A stretch of 64,000 bases of DNA from Betaproteobacteria bacterium (GTDB lineage Bacteria > Pseudomonadota > Gammaproteobacteria > Burkholderiales > Usitatibacteraceae), in contig JADJSD010000003.1 of NCBI GenBank assembly GCA_016711875.1, positions 124,001 through 188,000 on the forward strand, in the 5' to 3' direction. The notes beneath the pieces were generated by a model. The model had not been told where the DNA came from. It saw nothing but the letters and a program-made list of their open reading frames with translations, and ran no database searches. Positions 33,990-42,684 of the stretch are shown piece after piece (positions within the stretch are counted from its first letter, which is position 1; each line of letters opens with the position of its first letter). Position numbers and translations under genes: made by a program.

Positions 33990-35302
33990 GCCTGCCTGCC
34001 TCCCTTTTCCATCCACCAGGCGCGGAACTCGCGCTCGCCCATGGGCCTTGCCATGAGGAAACCCTGTGCCAGGTCACAACCCATGCGCTTGAGTTCCTCG
34101 AGCGTCGCGGGCTCCTCCACGCCTTCGGCGACGGCGCGCAAGTCGAAGTTGTGCGACAGGTCGATGACGGAGCGGACGATCTGGTGGTCGCCGCGGTCCG
34201 TGAGCAGCCCCGCCACGAAGAGCCGGTCGATCTTGAGTTCGTCCAGGGGAAAGCGCTTCAGGTAGGCGAGCGATGAGTAGCCGGTACCGAAATCGTCGAT
34301 GGACAGCGCGACGCCGGTGCCCTTGAGCCGGGTGAGCATCGCCATGGATCGTTCGGCGTCGCCGATCATCGAGCTTTCCGTGATCTCCAGCGTGATCTGG
34401 TCGGGGGGGACGCTCCACGTCCTGAGCGCCTGGTCGACGAGATCGGGCAGTTCGGCGTCCACGAGCGCCCGCGTCGAGAGGTTCACGCTCAGGTTGGGGA
34501 CGATGCCTTCCTTGCGCAACTGCGCGGCGTTGCGCAGCACGGTATTGAGCACCCAGAACGTGAGCGAGGCGATGAGACCGGTGCGCTCGGCGATGCCGAC
34601 GATCGTCGAGGGCGGGATGGGGCCGGCCGTGGGGTGCCGCCAGCGCAGGAGTGCCTCGGCGGCCACGGGCTTGCCGGAGCGCAATTCGACCTGCGGCTGG
34701 TAGTGGACCAGCAACTCGTTGGCGCGGATGGCCCGCTCCAGGTCGATGTCGAGACCGTGGTACACCTCGGCCTCGACATTGTCCTCGGACTGGTAGACGT
34801 GATAGCCCTCCTCGCGCGAGCCCGCGATGCGCCGCGCGACGTCGACGGCCATCAGGAGCTGCGCCGGATCGGCGGGGTGCTCGGGCACGGTCGCGATGCC
34901 TACGCACGGCCTCAGGACGGCGGTTCCGCCTTCGTGGGCGATGGGCCGGTCGAGCGCGCGCAGGCATTTCACGGCCGCGAGGACGGCCTGCGTCGGATGG
35001 GCGATGCGCGGCAGGACGAGGCAGATCTGCTCGTCGCTGATGGGCGCGACGCGGTCCTCCGGGCGCAACGCGGGCCGTAGCCGCTCCAGGACCAGGGAGA
35101 GGGTCACGTGGGCCGGCGGCCCCTTGAGCAGGGCCTGCAGGCGGTCGACGCGCCGCAACTCGATCAGGAGGACAGCCAGCCGCCCCTGGGTCGCCATGGC
35201 GATCGCGCATTCGCGATCGAGGTAACGCAGCAACTCGTCCCGACCCCCGTCGCCGTGATCGCCGGCGCTGGCGGACACCGAGGGAGGCGGCGCCGACGTC
35301 AC
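33986..35302 (-). CDS. EAL-domain c-di-GMP phosphodiesterase with degenerate GGDEF domain
   Basis: A 438-residue cytoplasmic protein. GTG 35302 overlaps the HD-GYP stop. The N-terminal ~180 residues resemble a GGDEF fold, but the active-site loop reads PISDEQICLVLP, so cyclase activity is not expected. The EAL domain (~185-430) has all key residues: AEALLRW, NLSVNLSTRAL, ITLEITESSM, SIDDFGTGYSSL, DELKIDRLFV, AEGVEE and DLAQGFLMARPM. It should hydrolyse c-di-GMP to pGpG. It is translationally coupled with the HD-GYP protein upstream and the transporter downstream, so these form an operon on second-messenger turnover. Confidence 0.92.
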   Translation of the reverse strand: MTSAPPPSVSASAGDHGDGGRDELLRYLDRECAIAMATQGRLAVLLIELRRVDRLQALLKGPPAHVTLSLVLERLRPALRPEDRVAPISDEQICLVLPRIAHPTQAVLAAVKCLRALDRPIAHEGGTAVLRPCVGIATVPEHPADPAQLLMAVDVARRIAGSREEGYHVYQSEDNVEAEVYHGLDIDLERAIRANELLVHYQPQVELRSGKPVAAEALLRWRHPTAGPIPPSTIVGIAERTGLIASLTFWVLNTVLRNAAQLRKEGIVPNLSVNLSTRALVDAELPDLVDQALRTWSVPPDQITLEITESSMIGDAERSMAMLTRLKGTGVALSIDDFGTGYSSLAYLKRFPLDELKIDRLFVAGLLTDRGDHQIVRSVIDLSHNFDLRAVAEGVEEPATLEELKRMGCDLAQGFLMARPMGEREFRAWWMEKGGRQA

Positions 35303-36825
35303 GAGAGGTAGTTTTCTCGCGGATCGAGCCCGTAGGCGCCGGTCGGAAGGCTCCGGCGGATGAACGCCGGTTCCGAGCCGCCCAGCTTCGGGTCGTAGAG
35401 CAGGTCGGCCATCACGGGGTAGGCCGACGGGGTCTTGTCCGCCGCGGTGAGGATCAGCACGCGCGGCTTGAGGCGCCGGACCTTGTTGTGCGAGACGACG
35501 ACCGCGACTTCGCCGCTCGAGAGTTCGACCAGCGAGCCGACCGGAAAGACGCCGATCGCCTGGATGAACTGCTCGACGAGAGGCGCATGGAAGAATTCGC
35601 CGCCCCAGGACGAGATGCTGCGGAGCGCCTCGTAGGAGGAGACGGCTTCGGCGTAAGGGCGCGACTTGGTGAGGGCCGCGAAGCAGTCCGTGATGCCCGC
35701 CATGCGCCCGAAGAGGCCGATTTCGTCCTCCTTGAGCCCCTTGGGGTAGCCGCTCCCGTTCATGCGCTCGTGATGCTGCGCGATTCCCTCGAGGACCTCC
35801 GGCGGCCAGTTGGGCGTTTCCTCGAGGATGTCGAGCGAGTGGGCCACGTGCGCCTTCACCGTTTCGAATTCGCCGGACGAAAGCCGACCGTGCTTTTCGA
35901 GAAGCTCTCTCGGCAGCCGGATCTTGCCGATATCCAGCAAGAGGCCGATGGTGCCGAGTTGCGACAACTCGGCCTTGGGATAGCCCAGGTGCCGGCCGAA
36001 GGCCACGAGGTAGACGGCGACCTGCAGACCGTGGCTGTACACGGTCTTGTCCTGCTCGCGCAGGCGCGCGATCCACATGAGGGCATCGGGATTGCGCACC
36101 ATGCTCTCGACAATGTCGACGACGACTTCCTCGACGCGGTTGATTTCAACCGGATGGCCGGCCCAGACGTCGGAGGCGAGCTTCTGCAGCACACCGGCCG
36201 TCTTGTCGTAAACCTGGCGGGCCGGGCCGATTTCCTCCTCGACCGGGTGAATGTCCACGTAGACGGGCGGGGGATGTCCCGACGAAGACGACGCGGCGAC
36301 CATCCGCTCCGATTCGGGCGGCAGTTCGGTCGGATCGGCAGGAAGTGTGGGGGCAGGGCGTCTCAGGATTCCCCTGACGCGGTCCATGAGTCCACCGAGC
36401 AGGCTGCCGCGCGCTTCCCCGCCTGATGCCGGCAGCGGGTCGACCGGGGCTCCTGCGGGGAAGGCGCGCCGGGCCGGTAAGGTGCCCTTGGCCGAATCGA
36501 TGCTTCGAACGACGGCGCCGGGCCGCACCGGGGGAGGCGGTTCGACGTCGATCTGCCGCGCGCTGGTGGCGGTGACGCGGATCACCTCCGGGGACGCCTG
36601 GCGCGCCGGGCGGGCCGGGCCCTTCGCGGGCGCGCTGAATTCCTCGCCGACCGATCTTGCCCGGTCGATGATCACGAACTGGCAGTGCCGCTGGAGTTGC
36701 CGGATCTGCTGGTCGTCCTCGATCAGGAAGCCTTGCAGCAGAAAGGGCGTGTCGATCCAGGGCCGGTCGAGATCGGCCACGAACATGCCGACCTTGAGGT
36801 CCTTGGCGTCGACTTTCGATTCCAT
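35299..36825 (-). CDS. HD-GYP domain protein with N-terminal DUF3391, degenerate HD motif
   Basis: A 508-residue protein. The start ESKVDAKDLKVGMFVADLDRPWIDTPF is a DUF3391 domain, common on betaproteobacterial HD-GYP proteins. A Pro-rich linker (~75-185) leads to the HD-GYP domain (~215-425): VYSHGLQVAVYLVAFG, HVAHSLDILEETPNWP, QHHERMNGSGYPKGL. The metal-binding HD pair reads LD (GLLLDIGKIRLP), so one conserved histidine is missing; phosphodiesterase activity may be reduced or absent. The C-terminal beta-rich tail (GEVAVVVSHNKVRRLKPRVLI) is typical. A DNA stretch of A/T bases precedes the ATG; no strong promoter was found. Confidence 0.88.
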   Translation of the reverse strand: MESKVDAKDLKVGMFVADLDRPWIDTPFLLQGFLIEDDQQIRQLQRHCQFVIIDRARSVGEEFSAPAKGPARPARQASPEVIRVTATSARQIDVEPPPPVRPGAVVRSIDSAKGTLPARRAFPAGAPVDPLPASGGEARGSLLGGLMDRVRGILRRPAPTLPADPTELPPESERMVAASSSSGHPPPVYVDIHPVEEEIGPARQVYDKTAGVLQKLASDVWAGHPVEINRVEEVVVDIVESMVRNPDALMWIARLREQDKTVYSHGLQVAVYLVAFGRHLGYPKAELSQLGTIGLLLDIGKIRLPRELLEKHGRLSSGEFETVKAHVAHSLDILEETPNWPPEVLEGIAQHHERMNGSGYPKGLKEDEIGLFGRMAGITDCFAALTKSRPYAEAVSSYEALRSISSWGGEFFHAPLVEQFIQAIGVFPVGSLVELSSGEVAVVVSHNKVRRLKPRVLILTAADKTPSAYPVMADLLYDPKLGGSEPAFIRRSLPTGAYGLDPRENYLS

Positions 36826-36945
36826 GCGCGTGAGGGCGGATTGAAAAAGTTTTTTGAATGAAAGCGCGCGCGGCCGCTCGCCGGTCCGCGCGGTTGCATT
36901 CTACGGGAAATGCCTGCTGCCGCGCCCCGCGGGACGCGGTATTCG

Positions 36946-38322
36946 CTAGGCGAGGAAACCCAGGTCCGCCGAGGGGAAGCGCCCGAGATTCGGGAAGATC
37001 GCGGCGAGATCCTCCGGCGAGGCGCCGAACCAGCGCGCCAGCGTCGCGCCGTACTGGTCCACGGCCGTCGTCGGGATCCAACGGCCCTCCGTATCGGCGT
37101 CATCGGGACCGCCCCGGGCCAGTTCGGGGTAGCGCCCGTAGAGCGTACCGCCGCGAACGGCGCCGCCGAGGATCAGGTGATGGTTGCCCCACGCATGATC
37201 CGAACCCGCGCCGGAGGCGGGCATGAAGGTGCGACCGAAGTCCGAAAGCGTGAAGGCGGTCACCCGCTCCGGGATGCCCATCATGACGGTGGCGTCGTGA
37301 AAGGCCCTGAGCGCCGGGGAGAGCTGGCCGATCAGGGTCGTGAGCGTGGGAAGCTCGTTCGTGTGAGTGTCGAATCCGCCGAGCGAAACGAAGAAGACCT
37401 GGCGCCGCGCGCCCGTCTGCGCCCGGGCCTCGATGAGCTTCGCCACCTGCAGCAGTTGCTGGGCGACCGAGGAGTTCTGCCCGGCAAATAGCGTCGCGAC
37501 CTGCGATGCGTTCGAAGTGAGGATGGGGTTCACCACGCCCGACAGGGAGACGGCCCGCGCGCCGATGTCCCCGGCGGCCGCAACGTAGGCGTTGTCGCGA
37601 TCGGCCGAAAGGATGGCCTGCAAGGCGGCGAGGCGCGCGTTCGACGCAGCGGTCCCGTTGAATCCGGCGAGCGCCAGTCCGCCCGACGCGGCGAGGGCGA
37701 GGGGCGAAGTGCTGTCGCCGCTCACGAAGAGATTGGTGCCCGAAATCGAGGTGACGACCGGAAAGCCGGCAGCGCCATTGAAAGCCTGCATGCGGTCCGC
37801 CAGCCTCCCGCCCCAGCCCGTCCGGCTGGGTCCTTCGGACACCGCCGATTGCCATTGCGATTGCTGGTCCGAATGCGAATAGAGACTGTCCGGTCGCGCC
37901 GCCGCGTAATTGGCGCGGGTCGTGGGCGCCGTGAGCGTTCCGACGTTGGCGAGAAGCGCGAGCTTGCCGGAAGTGAACAAGGGCTGGAGCTCGGCGAATT
38001 CGGGATGCAGGCCGTAGGGCGTGGGCGAGCCGGCCGGTTGGATCGGAAGCCACTGCGCCTGCGGGATCTGCAGGCCCGAAGCCTCCGTGCGGACGGCCGC
38101 ATACCGGCCGAAACCGCCCGCGTCGAGCGGGACGAGCAGGCTGTTGCCGTCGACGCCTCCGAAGAGGAACACGCAGACGAGCGCCTTGTAATCCGACGGG
38201 ACGGACTGTGCGGCGGCGGCGCCGGCCGTCGAGGCGAGGCCGGCCGCGCCGAGGCGTCGGACGAGACCGGCGGCGGAAAGCGCGCCGGCCCGGCGAAGGA
38301 ATTGGCGGCGTTCGGTCTTCAT
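36946..38322 (-). CDS. DUF1501 family Tat-exported protein (copy 2)
   Basis: A 458-residue DUF1501 protein. Twin-arginine signal TERRQFLRRAGALSAAGLVRR. Conserved blocks: KALVCVFLFGGVDGNSLLVP, GLHPEFAELQPLF, VSLGGFDTHTNELPT, TLSDFGRTFMPASGAGSDHA and WGNHHLILGGAV; Asp/His residues are in the same positions as in the copy at 6067-7212, but the proteins are clearly divergent paralogues. It lies 3 bases downstream of the second DUF1800 gene, so the gene order DUF1800-DUF1501 is the same in both pairs. Activity unknown. Confidence 0.9.
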   Translation of the reverse strand: MKTERRQFLRRAGALSAAGLVRRLGAAGLASTAGAAAAQSVPSDYKALVCVFLFGGVDGNSLLVPLDAGGFGRYAAVRTEASGLQIPQAQWLPIQPAGSPTPYGLHPEFAELQPLFTSGKLALLANVGTLTAPTTRANYAAARPDSLYSHSDQQSQWQSAVSEGPSRTGWGGRLADRMQAFNGAAGFPVVTSISGTNLFVSGDSTSPLALAASGGLALAGFNGTAASNARLAALQAILSADRDNAYVAAAGDIGARAVSLSGVVNPILTSNASQVATLFAGQNSSVAQQLLQVAKLIEARAQTGARRQVFFVSLGGFDTHTNELPTLTTLIGQLSPALRAFHDATVMMGIPERVTAFTLSDFGRTFMPASGAGSDHAWGNHHLILGGAVRGGTLYGRYPELARGGPDDADTEGRWIPTTAVDQYGATLARWFGASPEDLAAIFPNLGRFPSADLGFLA

Positions 38323-38325
38323 GGG

Positions 38326-40431
38326 CTAGCGCTCCACCTGATACTGCGGGGACGTGACGACGAGATAGGCCGCCGTTCGGGCCCGTCCGAGCGAGTCGCC
38401 GGTCGCGATCGCGTTCACCGCCGACACGACGGCGGACTTCATGGCCGGGCTCATGCGCCCGGCCATGAGGTTGCGATCGAGGCGGTCGGCGAGGGCGGAG
38501 GCGTCCGAGGCGACGGCCTGGTACGGGGCGAGGTCGAGCGAGGTCCCGATGGCGCCATAGAACGCCGGGTCGGGGGCGATGCGCGCGGAGAAAAGCAGTG
38601 AATTGGCGACGTTCGAGCGGGCGATCGCGGTATTGGTCGTCTGGATGCCGAACTCGGGTCCGAGGATCGACGTCCCGGGCACCACGTAGTCGGGCGGGAA
38701 GTAGTTGAAGACGGAGGGCGGGTAGAAGACGAACTGCCCGAGTTGCGAGGATGCCGAGCGGAAGTAGACGCCGTCGGACCGCCCTCCCAGGGCGCGCGCG
38801 ATGCCGGTCATGAAGAGCGCCGGTTCGGTGAGCTTTCCGTAGGTCGGGTCGATCTTGCGCGCGCCCCGCGCTTCCGGGTCCAGCAGGATGGCCCGGACGA
38901 CCGCCCGCAAGTCGCCGCGTTGCCCCGCGCCGTTGTTCGCGAACACGCGCGACACCCGCTCGACGTAACCCGGCGTCGGATCGCTGGTGACGAGCTTCTG
39001 GATGAGCTGCTTGCCGACGAAGGGACCGACGTTCGGGTGCTCGAAGATGTTCCGGTGGGCGAAGGCGAGATCGGCCTGGGGCGTGAGGTTCGCGGGTGCC
39101 GTCACGCCGGCCAGCAGCAGCTTGGTGCCGAACTCGTGCGTCGCCGTGACCGGGATCATGTTCCCGAGGTAATGGCGCGGGTTGTTGTTGCGCGCGCTCG
39201 CGCCCGGGATGGTGGGGTAGGTCCAGCCGGTGAAGGCGCGCGCGAAGCCCTCGATCTCGTCGAGGTCGTAGGTGGGGACCGGCTTGCCGGCGCCGTCGCG
39301 CCGCAGCGAGCCGTCCGCGTTCAGCTCGAACAGGCCGATGGTGAAGAGCTGCAGGATCTCGCGGGCGTAGTTCTCGTTGGGGTTGGTGCCGGTGGCCGGG
39401 TTGGCCTTGTTGTTGTTCACCATGTCGAGGTAGTCGCCCATGACGGGCGACAGCGTCACCGAGACCAGGAGGTCGTAGAAATTGCCGAAGGCCCGGTCCC
39501 GGAGGTTCTGCTGGTAGTGCCGCATCGCGTAGTTGCGTGCGTTGTCGATGCCGGACACGACGAAGAGCTGCGAGAGCGCGAAGGCCACGCGTCCACGCAA
39601 CTGGTCGGACTGCTCGAGCGAGGAGCGGAAGAACTCCACCTGCAACGGGAATAGCGAGTAGTTGTCCCGGGCGCAGTAGCTGTCCGGCCGGACCGGCTGG
39701 GACCGGTCGTCGACGCAGGTATCCGGACGGTTGGCGGGCACCGTGGGCCAGTCGGGATAGGCGGTCACCGGCAGGGCGAGCTGCGCGTCGACCCATCCGG
39801 CCGCGCCGAGGGAGCGGATCCGCGCCAGTTCCGCGTCGTTCGGCCCGAACGTGGCCTGCCGGAGGAGGCGTACGCCATCGGCATCGCGATCGGCGGACGA
39901 CAGGGGCGCGCACATCACCATTCCCTCGTCCGCGTGACCGCCGGCGACCATGCGGGCCTGCACCGTGGGATCGACGGTGAACCGATGGTTGGAATCGTTC
40001 CGGGCGGCGCCCTTGTTGTAGGTGCGCCAGACCGGCGTGGACCCGTCGGCGCAGGATCCGGCGCCCGGCACGGGGACGTGGAACGCGATTCCCTCGTAGC
40101 TCCAGCCCGGGAGCGTCTTCACGAAAGCGCACTCGTCCGCGTTCGCCGTGTAGAAGTGCGAGTTGGGGCCGATACCCGGCGTTCCGTAGAAGCGGCACAC
40201 CGGCGCGAGCCCCGGCGCATCGGAAGCCGATCGGTACACACCGAATCGCCCACCGGTCGCTACCCAGCCCGCGCCGGCACCCCCCGATTCGACAAAGGCC
40301 ATTTCACCTTCGCTCGCCGTGACGAAGTAGTGCCTCAGGCCGGGGTGGTAGTACTCGACTGCCGTGCCTGTCGGTTCGGCCAACGCGGCCGAGGCGGACA
40401 GGAGGGTGAGCCAGATCGGTGCGAATTTCAT
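38326..40431 (-). CDS. DUF1800 protein with N-terminal DUF5648 domain (copy 2)
   Basis: A 701-residue exported protein. ATG 40431 precedes a signal peptide (KFAPIWLTLLSASAALA). Residues ~25-165 match the DUF5648 repeat type: VEYYHPGLRHYFVTASEGEM, SHFYTANADECAFVK, CADGSTPVWRTYNKG, HRFTV. The DUF1800 domain follows: LLRQATFGPNDAELARI, RVAFALSQLFVVSG, NENYAREILQLFTIGLFEL, ARAFTGWTYPTIPG, FVGKQLIQKLVTSDPTPGYV. DUF5648 is thought to be an adhesion-like or surface domain, so this protein may be outer-membrane or extracellular. It pairs with the following DUF1501 gene. Confidence 0.88.
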   Translation of the reverse strand: MKFAPIWLTLLSASAALAEPTGTAVEYYHPGLRHYFVTASEGEMAFVESGGAGAGWVATGGRFGVYRSASDAPGLAPVCRFYGTPGIGPNSHFYTANADECAFVKTLPGWSYEGIAFHVPVPGAGSCADGSTPVWRTYNKGAARNDSNHRFTVDPTVQARMVAGGHADEGMVMCAPLSSADRDADGVRLLRQATFGPNDAELARIRSLGAAGWVDAQLALPVTAYPDWPTVPANRPDTCVDDRSQPVRPDSYCARDNYSLFPLQVEFFRSSLEQSDQLRGRVAFALSQLFVVSGIDNARNYAMRHYQQNLRDRAFGNFYDLLVSVTLSPVMGDYLDMVNNNKANPATGTNPNENYAREILQLFTIGLFELNADGSLRRDGAGKPVPTYDLDEIEGFARAFTGWTYPTIPGASARNNNPRHYLGNMIPVTATHEFGTKLLLAGVTAPANLTPQADLAFAHRNIFEHPNVGPFVGKQLIQKLVTSDPTPGYVERVSRVFANNGAGQRGDLRAVVRAILLDPEARGARKIDPTYGKLTEPALFMTGIARALGGRSDGVYFRSASSQLGQFVFYPPSVFNYFPPDYVVPGTSILGPEFGIQTTNTAIARSNVANSLLFSARIAPDPAFYGAIGTSLDLAPYQAVASDASALADRLDRNLMAGRMSPAMKSAVVSAVNAIATGDSLGRARTAAYLVVTSPQYQVER

Positions 40432-40847
40432 TTCGGTCTCCCGGGCGGCCTGGCGCCCGTCTCGTCCTTCACGCGGCGGGCACAGGTCCGCCACGGACGC
40501 ATGGTGCGGGCCGGTTGTTTCGGAAATCCTTCGGCGCGGATCTCAGTTGTAACACCGTGTTGACGCGACGCGTTGTCCGCAGGATTTGATGGGCCCGCCC
40601 TTGACCGGGCTCACCCGCAACCGGCCCGGGTCGTGGTAAACAGGGGCAAGCCGTTGGGCAGCCCTTCCGGGTGTCTGGGCGAAGTCCCGAAGTTCGTGGG
40701 GGCTTTCGTCGCAGGCATTCGTCTTCTCAGGGGGTGCGCCCCTCGGTAGACTGCGGCCATTGCAACCCGCCCCGACCCAACCGGGCCAGCCGAGGAGTTA
40801 ACCCCGGCGGCCATGATAACGACAGCGGGGCGCAGTAAGGAGAAACC
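40432..40847. other. 416-base divergent intergenic region
   Basis: Between the DUF1800 gene (minus) and the kor-type operon (plus). It should hold both promoters. TTGACG near 40559 and TAGACT near 40747 are weak candidates without a matching partner hexamer. AAGGAG 6 bases before TTG 40848 is a clear ribosome site. A 12-codon ORF (40813-40851) overlaps the operon start but has no supporting evidence. No RNA gene or conserved element was recognised. Confidence 0.4.
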
Positions 40848-42674
40848 TTGAAGCCGACCGACATCGGGGTCGCCGACTACTTCCACAAGGTAGTCGACTG
40901 CCAATGGGCCTGTCCCGCTCACACGCCCGTACCGGAGTACATCCGCCTCATCGCCCAGGGACGCTATTCGGACGCCTACCTGGTCAACTGGAAATCCAAC
41001 GTCTTCCCCGGCATCCTCGGCCGGACCTGCGACCGGCCGTGCGAACCGGCGTGCAGGCGCGGTCGCGTCGAGGAGAACCAGGGCGAGAAGCCCGAGCCGG
41101 TCGCCATCTGCCGCCTGAAGCGCGTCGCGGCGGACTACAAGGACGACATCCGCGATCGGCTCCCGAAGCCGGCGGAGAAGCCGAACGGCAAGCGAGTGGC
41201 CTGCATCGGCGGTGGCCCGGCGTCCCTCACGGTTGCGCGAGATCTCGTGCCGCAGGGCTACGCGGTGACGGTGTTCGAGGCCGACGCCAAGGCGGGCGGG
41301 ATGATCCGCACGCAGATCCCGAAGTTTCGCCTCCCCGAGAGCGTGATCGACGAGGAGACCGGGTACATCCTGGATCTCGGCGTCGAATTCCGCGCCGGCA
41401 AGCGCATCGAATCGCTCAAGGCGATGCTCGCCGAGGGCTGGGATGCCATCTTCGTCGGCACCGGCGCTCCGCGCGGGCGCGACCTCGACGTGCCCGGGCG
41501 CAAGGAAGCCGCCAAGCACATCCACATCGGCATCGACTGGCTGGCGAGCGTCTCCTTCGGCCACATCACCGAGGCCCCCAAGCGCGTGATCGTGCTGGGC
41601 GGGGGCAACACCGCCATGGACTGCTGCCGTTCCGCGCGGCGCCTGGGCGGCGAGGACGTGAAAGTCATCGTCCGTTCGGGCTTCGAGGAGATGAAGGCGA
41701 GCCCGTGGGAAAAGGAGGACGCGCAGCACGAGGGCATCCCCATTCTCAATTACCTCGTGCCCAAGTCCTTCCAGCACGAAGGCGGCAAGCTCACCGGAAT
41801 GACCTTCGAGAAGGTGAAGGCCGTCTACGACGAAAAGGGGCGCCGTTCCCTCGTCCCGACGGGCGAGCCGGACCAGTCCTTCGCCTGCGACCAGGTGCTG
41901 GTGGCCGTCGGCCAGGAGAACGCCTTCACCTGGATCGAGCGCGACATCGGCATCGAGTTCGACAAGTGGGGAATGCCCAAGCTCGACGAAGCGACCCTGC
42001 AATCGACGCTGCCGCGGGTGTTCTTCGGCGGCGACGCGGCGCTCGGACCCAAGAACATCATCTGGGCCGTCGCCCACGGCCACGAGGCGGCGGTTTCCAT
42101 CGACAAGTTCTGCCAGGGCGAGAGCCTCGCCGATCGCCCGCCGCCGCACATCAACCTCGTGTCGCAGAAGATGGGCATCCACGAGTGGAGCTACGACAAC
42201 AACGTCGTTCCCGACGCGCGCTACGCCGTGCCGCTCAAGGAGCTCAAGCTCGCGCTCAAGGACATTCGCACGGAAGTCGAGCTCGGCTTCGATCCGCAGC
42301 TCGCGTGGAAGGAGGCGCAGCGCTGCCTCAACTGCGACGTGCAGACCGTCTTCGCGCCCAAGCTGTGCATCGAGTGCGACGCGTGCGTCGACATCTGCCC
42401 GATGGATTGCATCACGTTCACGGCGGACGGGGAGGAGGCCGAGGTCCGGGCCCGCCTCAACGCACCCTCCGACGACCGGGCGCAGGACCTCTACGTGGGC
42501 GCGGGGCTCAAGACCGGCCGCATCATGGCCAAGGACGAGGACGTGTGCCTGCACTGCGGCCTGTGCGCCGAGCGCTGCCCGACCGGCGCCTGGGACATGC
42601 AGAAGTTCTATCTCGAAATGACGCATGCGGGACCCGGCTGCCGAAGCCGCGAGACCCCGCGGCAGGCGGCGTAG
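40848..42674 (+). CDS. GltD-like FAD/NAD(P) oxidoreductase with C-terminal 4Fe-4S domains, partner of the 2-oxoacid oxidoreductase
   Basis: A 608-residue protein; TTG 40848 with AAGGAG 6 bases upstream. N-terminal GltD-type helical Fe-S region (VDCQWACPAHTPVPEYI, GRTCDRPCEPACRRG), FAD site RVACIGGGPASLTVARD, NADP site RVIVLGGGNTAMDCC, GluSynth-like end VFFGGDAALGPKNIIWAVAHG. A C-terminal dicluster ferredoxin follows: CIECDACVDICPMDC and CLHCGLCAERCP. It is encoded directly ahead of korA/korB. In Azoarcus-type 2-oxoglutarate:NADP+ oxidoreductases a third subunit of this kind passes electrons from the Kor subunits to NADP+. That is the likeliest role. Confidence 0.85.
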   Translation: MKPTDIGVADYFHKVVDCQWACPAHTPVPEYIRLIAQGRYSDAYLVNWKSNVFPGILGRTCDRPCEPACRRGRVEENQGEKPEPVAICRLKRVAADYKDDIRDRLPKPAEKPNGKRVACIGGGPASLTVARDLVPQGYAVTVFEADAKAGGMIRTQIPKFRLPESVIDEETGYILDLGVEFRAGKRIESLKAMLAEGWDAIFVGTGAPRGRDLDVPGRKEAAKHIHIGIDWLASVSFGHITEAPKRVIVLGGGNTAMDCCRSARRLGGEDVKVIVRSGFEEMKASPWEKEDAQHEGIPILNYLVPKSFQHEGGKLTGMTFEKVKAVYDEKGRRSLVPTGEPDQSFACDQVLVAVGQENAFTWIERDIGIEFDKWGMPKLDEATLQSTLPRVFFGGDAALGPKNIIWAVAHGHEAAVSIDKFCQGESLADRPPPHINLVSQKMGIHEWSYDNNVVPDARYAVPLKELKLALKDIRTEVELGFDPQLAWKEAQRCLNCDVQTVFAPKLCIECDACVDICPMDCITFTADGEEAEVRARLNAPSDDRAQDLYVGAGLKTGRIMAKDEDVCLHCGLCAERCPTGAWDMQKFYLEMTHAGPGCRSRETPRQAA

Positions 42675-42684
42675 GAGCGCCCAG

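Noticed and set aside
36867..36892. GC-rich inverted repeat CGCGCGG/CCGCGCG between the HD-GYP and DUF1501 genes
   Set aside because: Simple alternating CG sequence pairs easily by chance; no T-run directly follows, so it was not called a terminator.
40813..40851. Twelve-codon ORF (MITTAGRSKEKP) ending over the TTG start of the flavoprotein gene
   Set aside because: Could be a leader peptide, but has no ribosome site, no attenuator and no comparative support.
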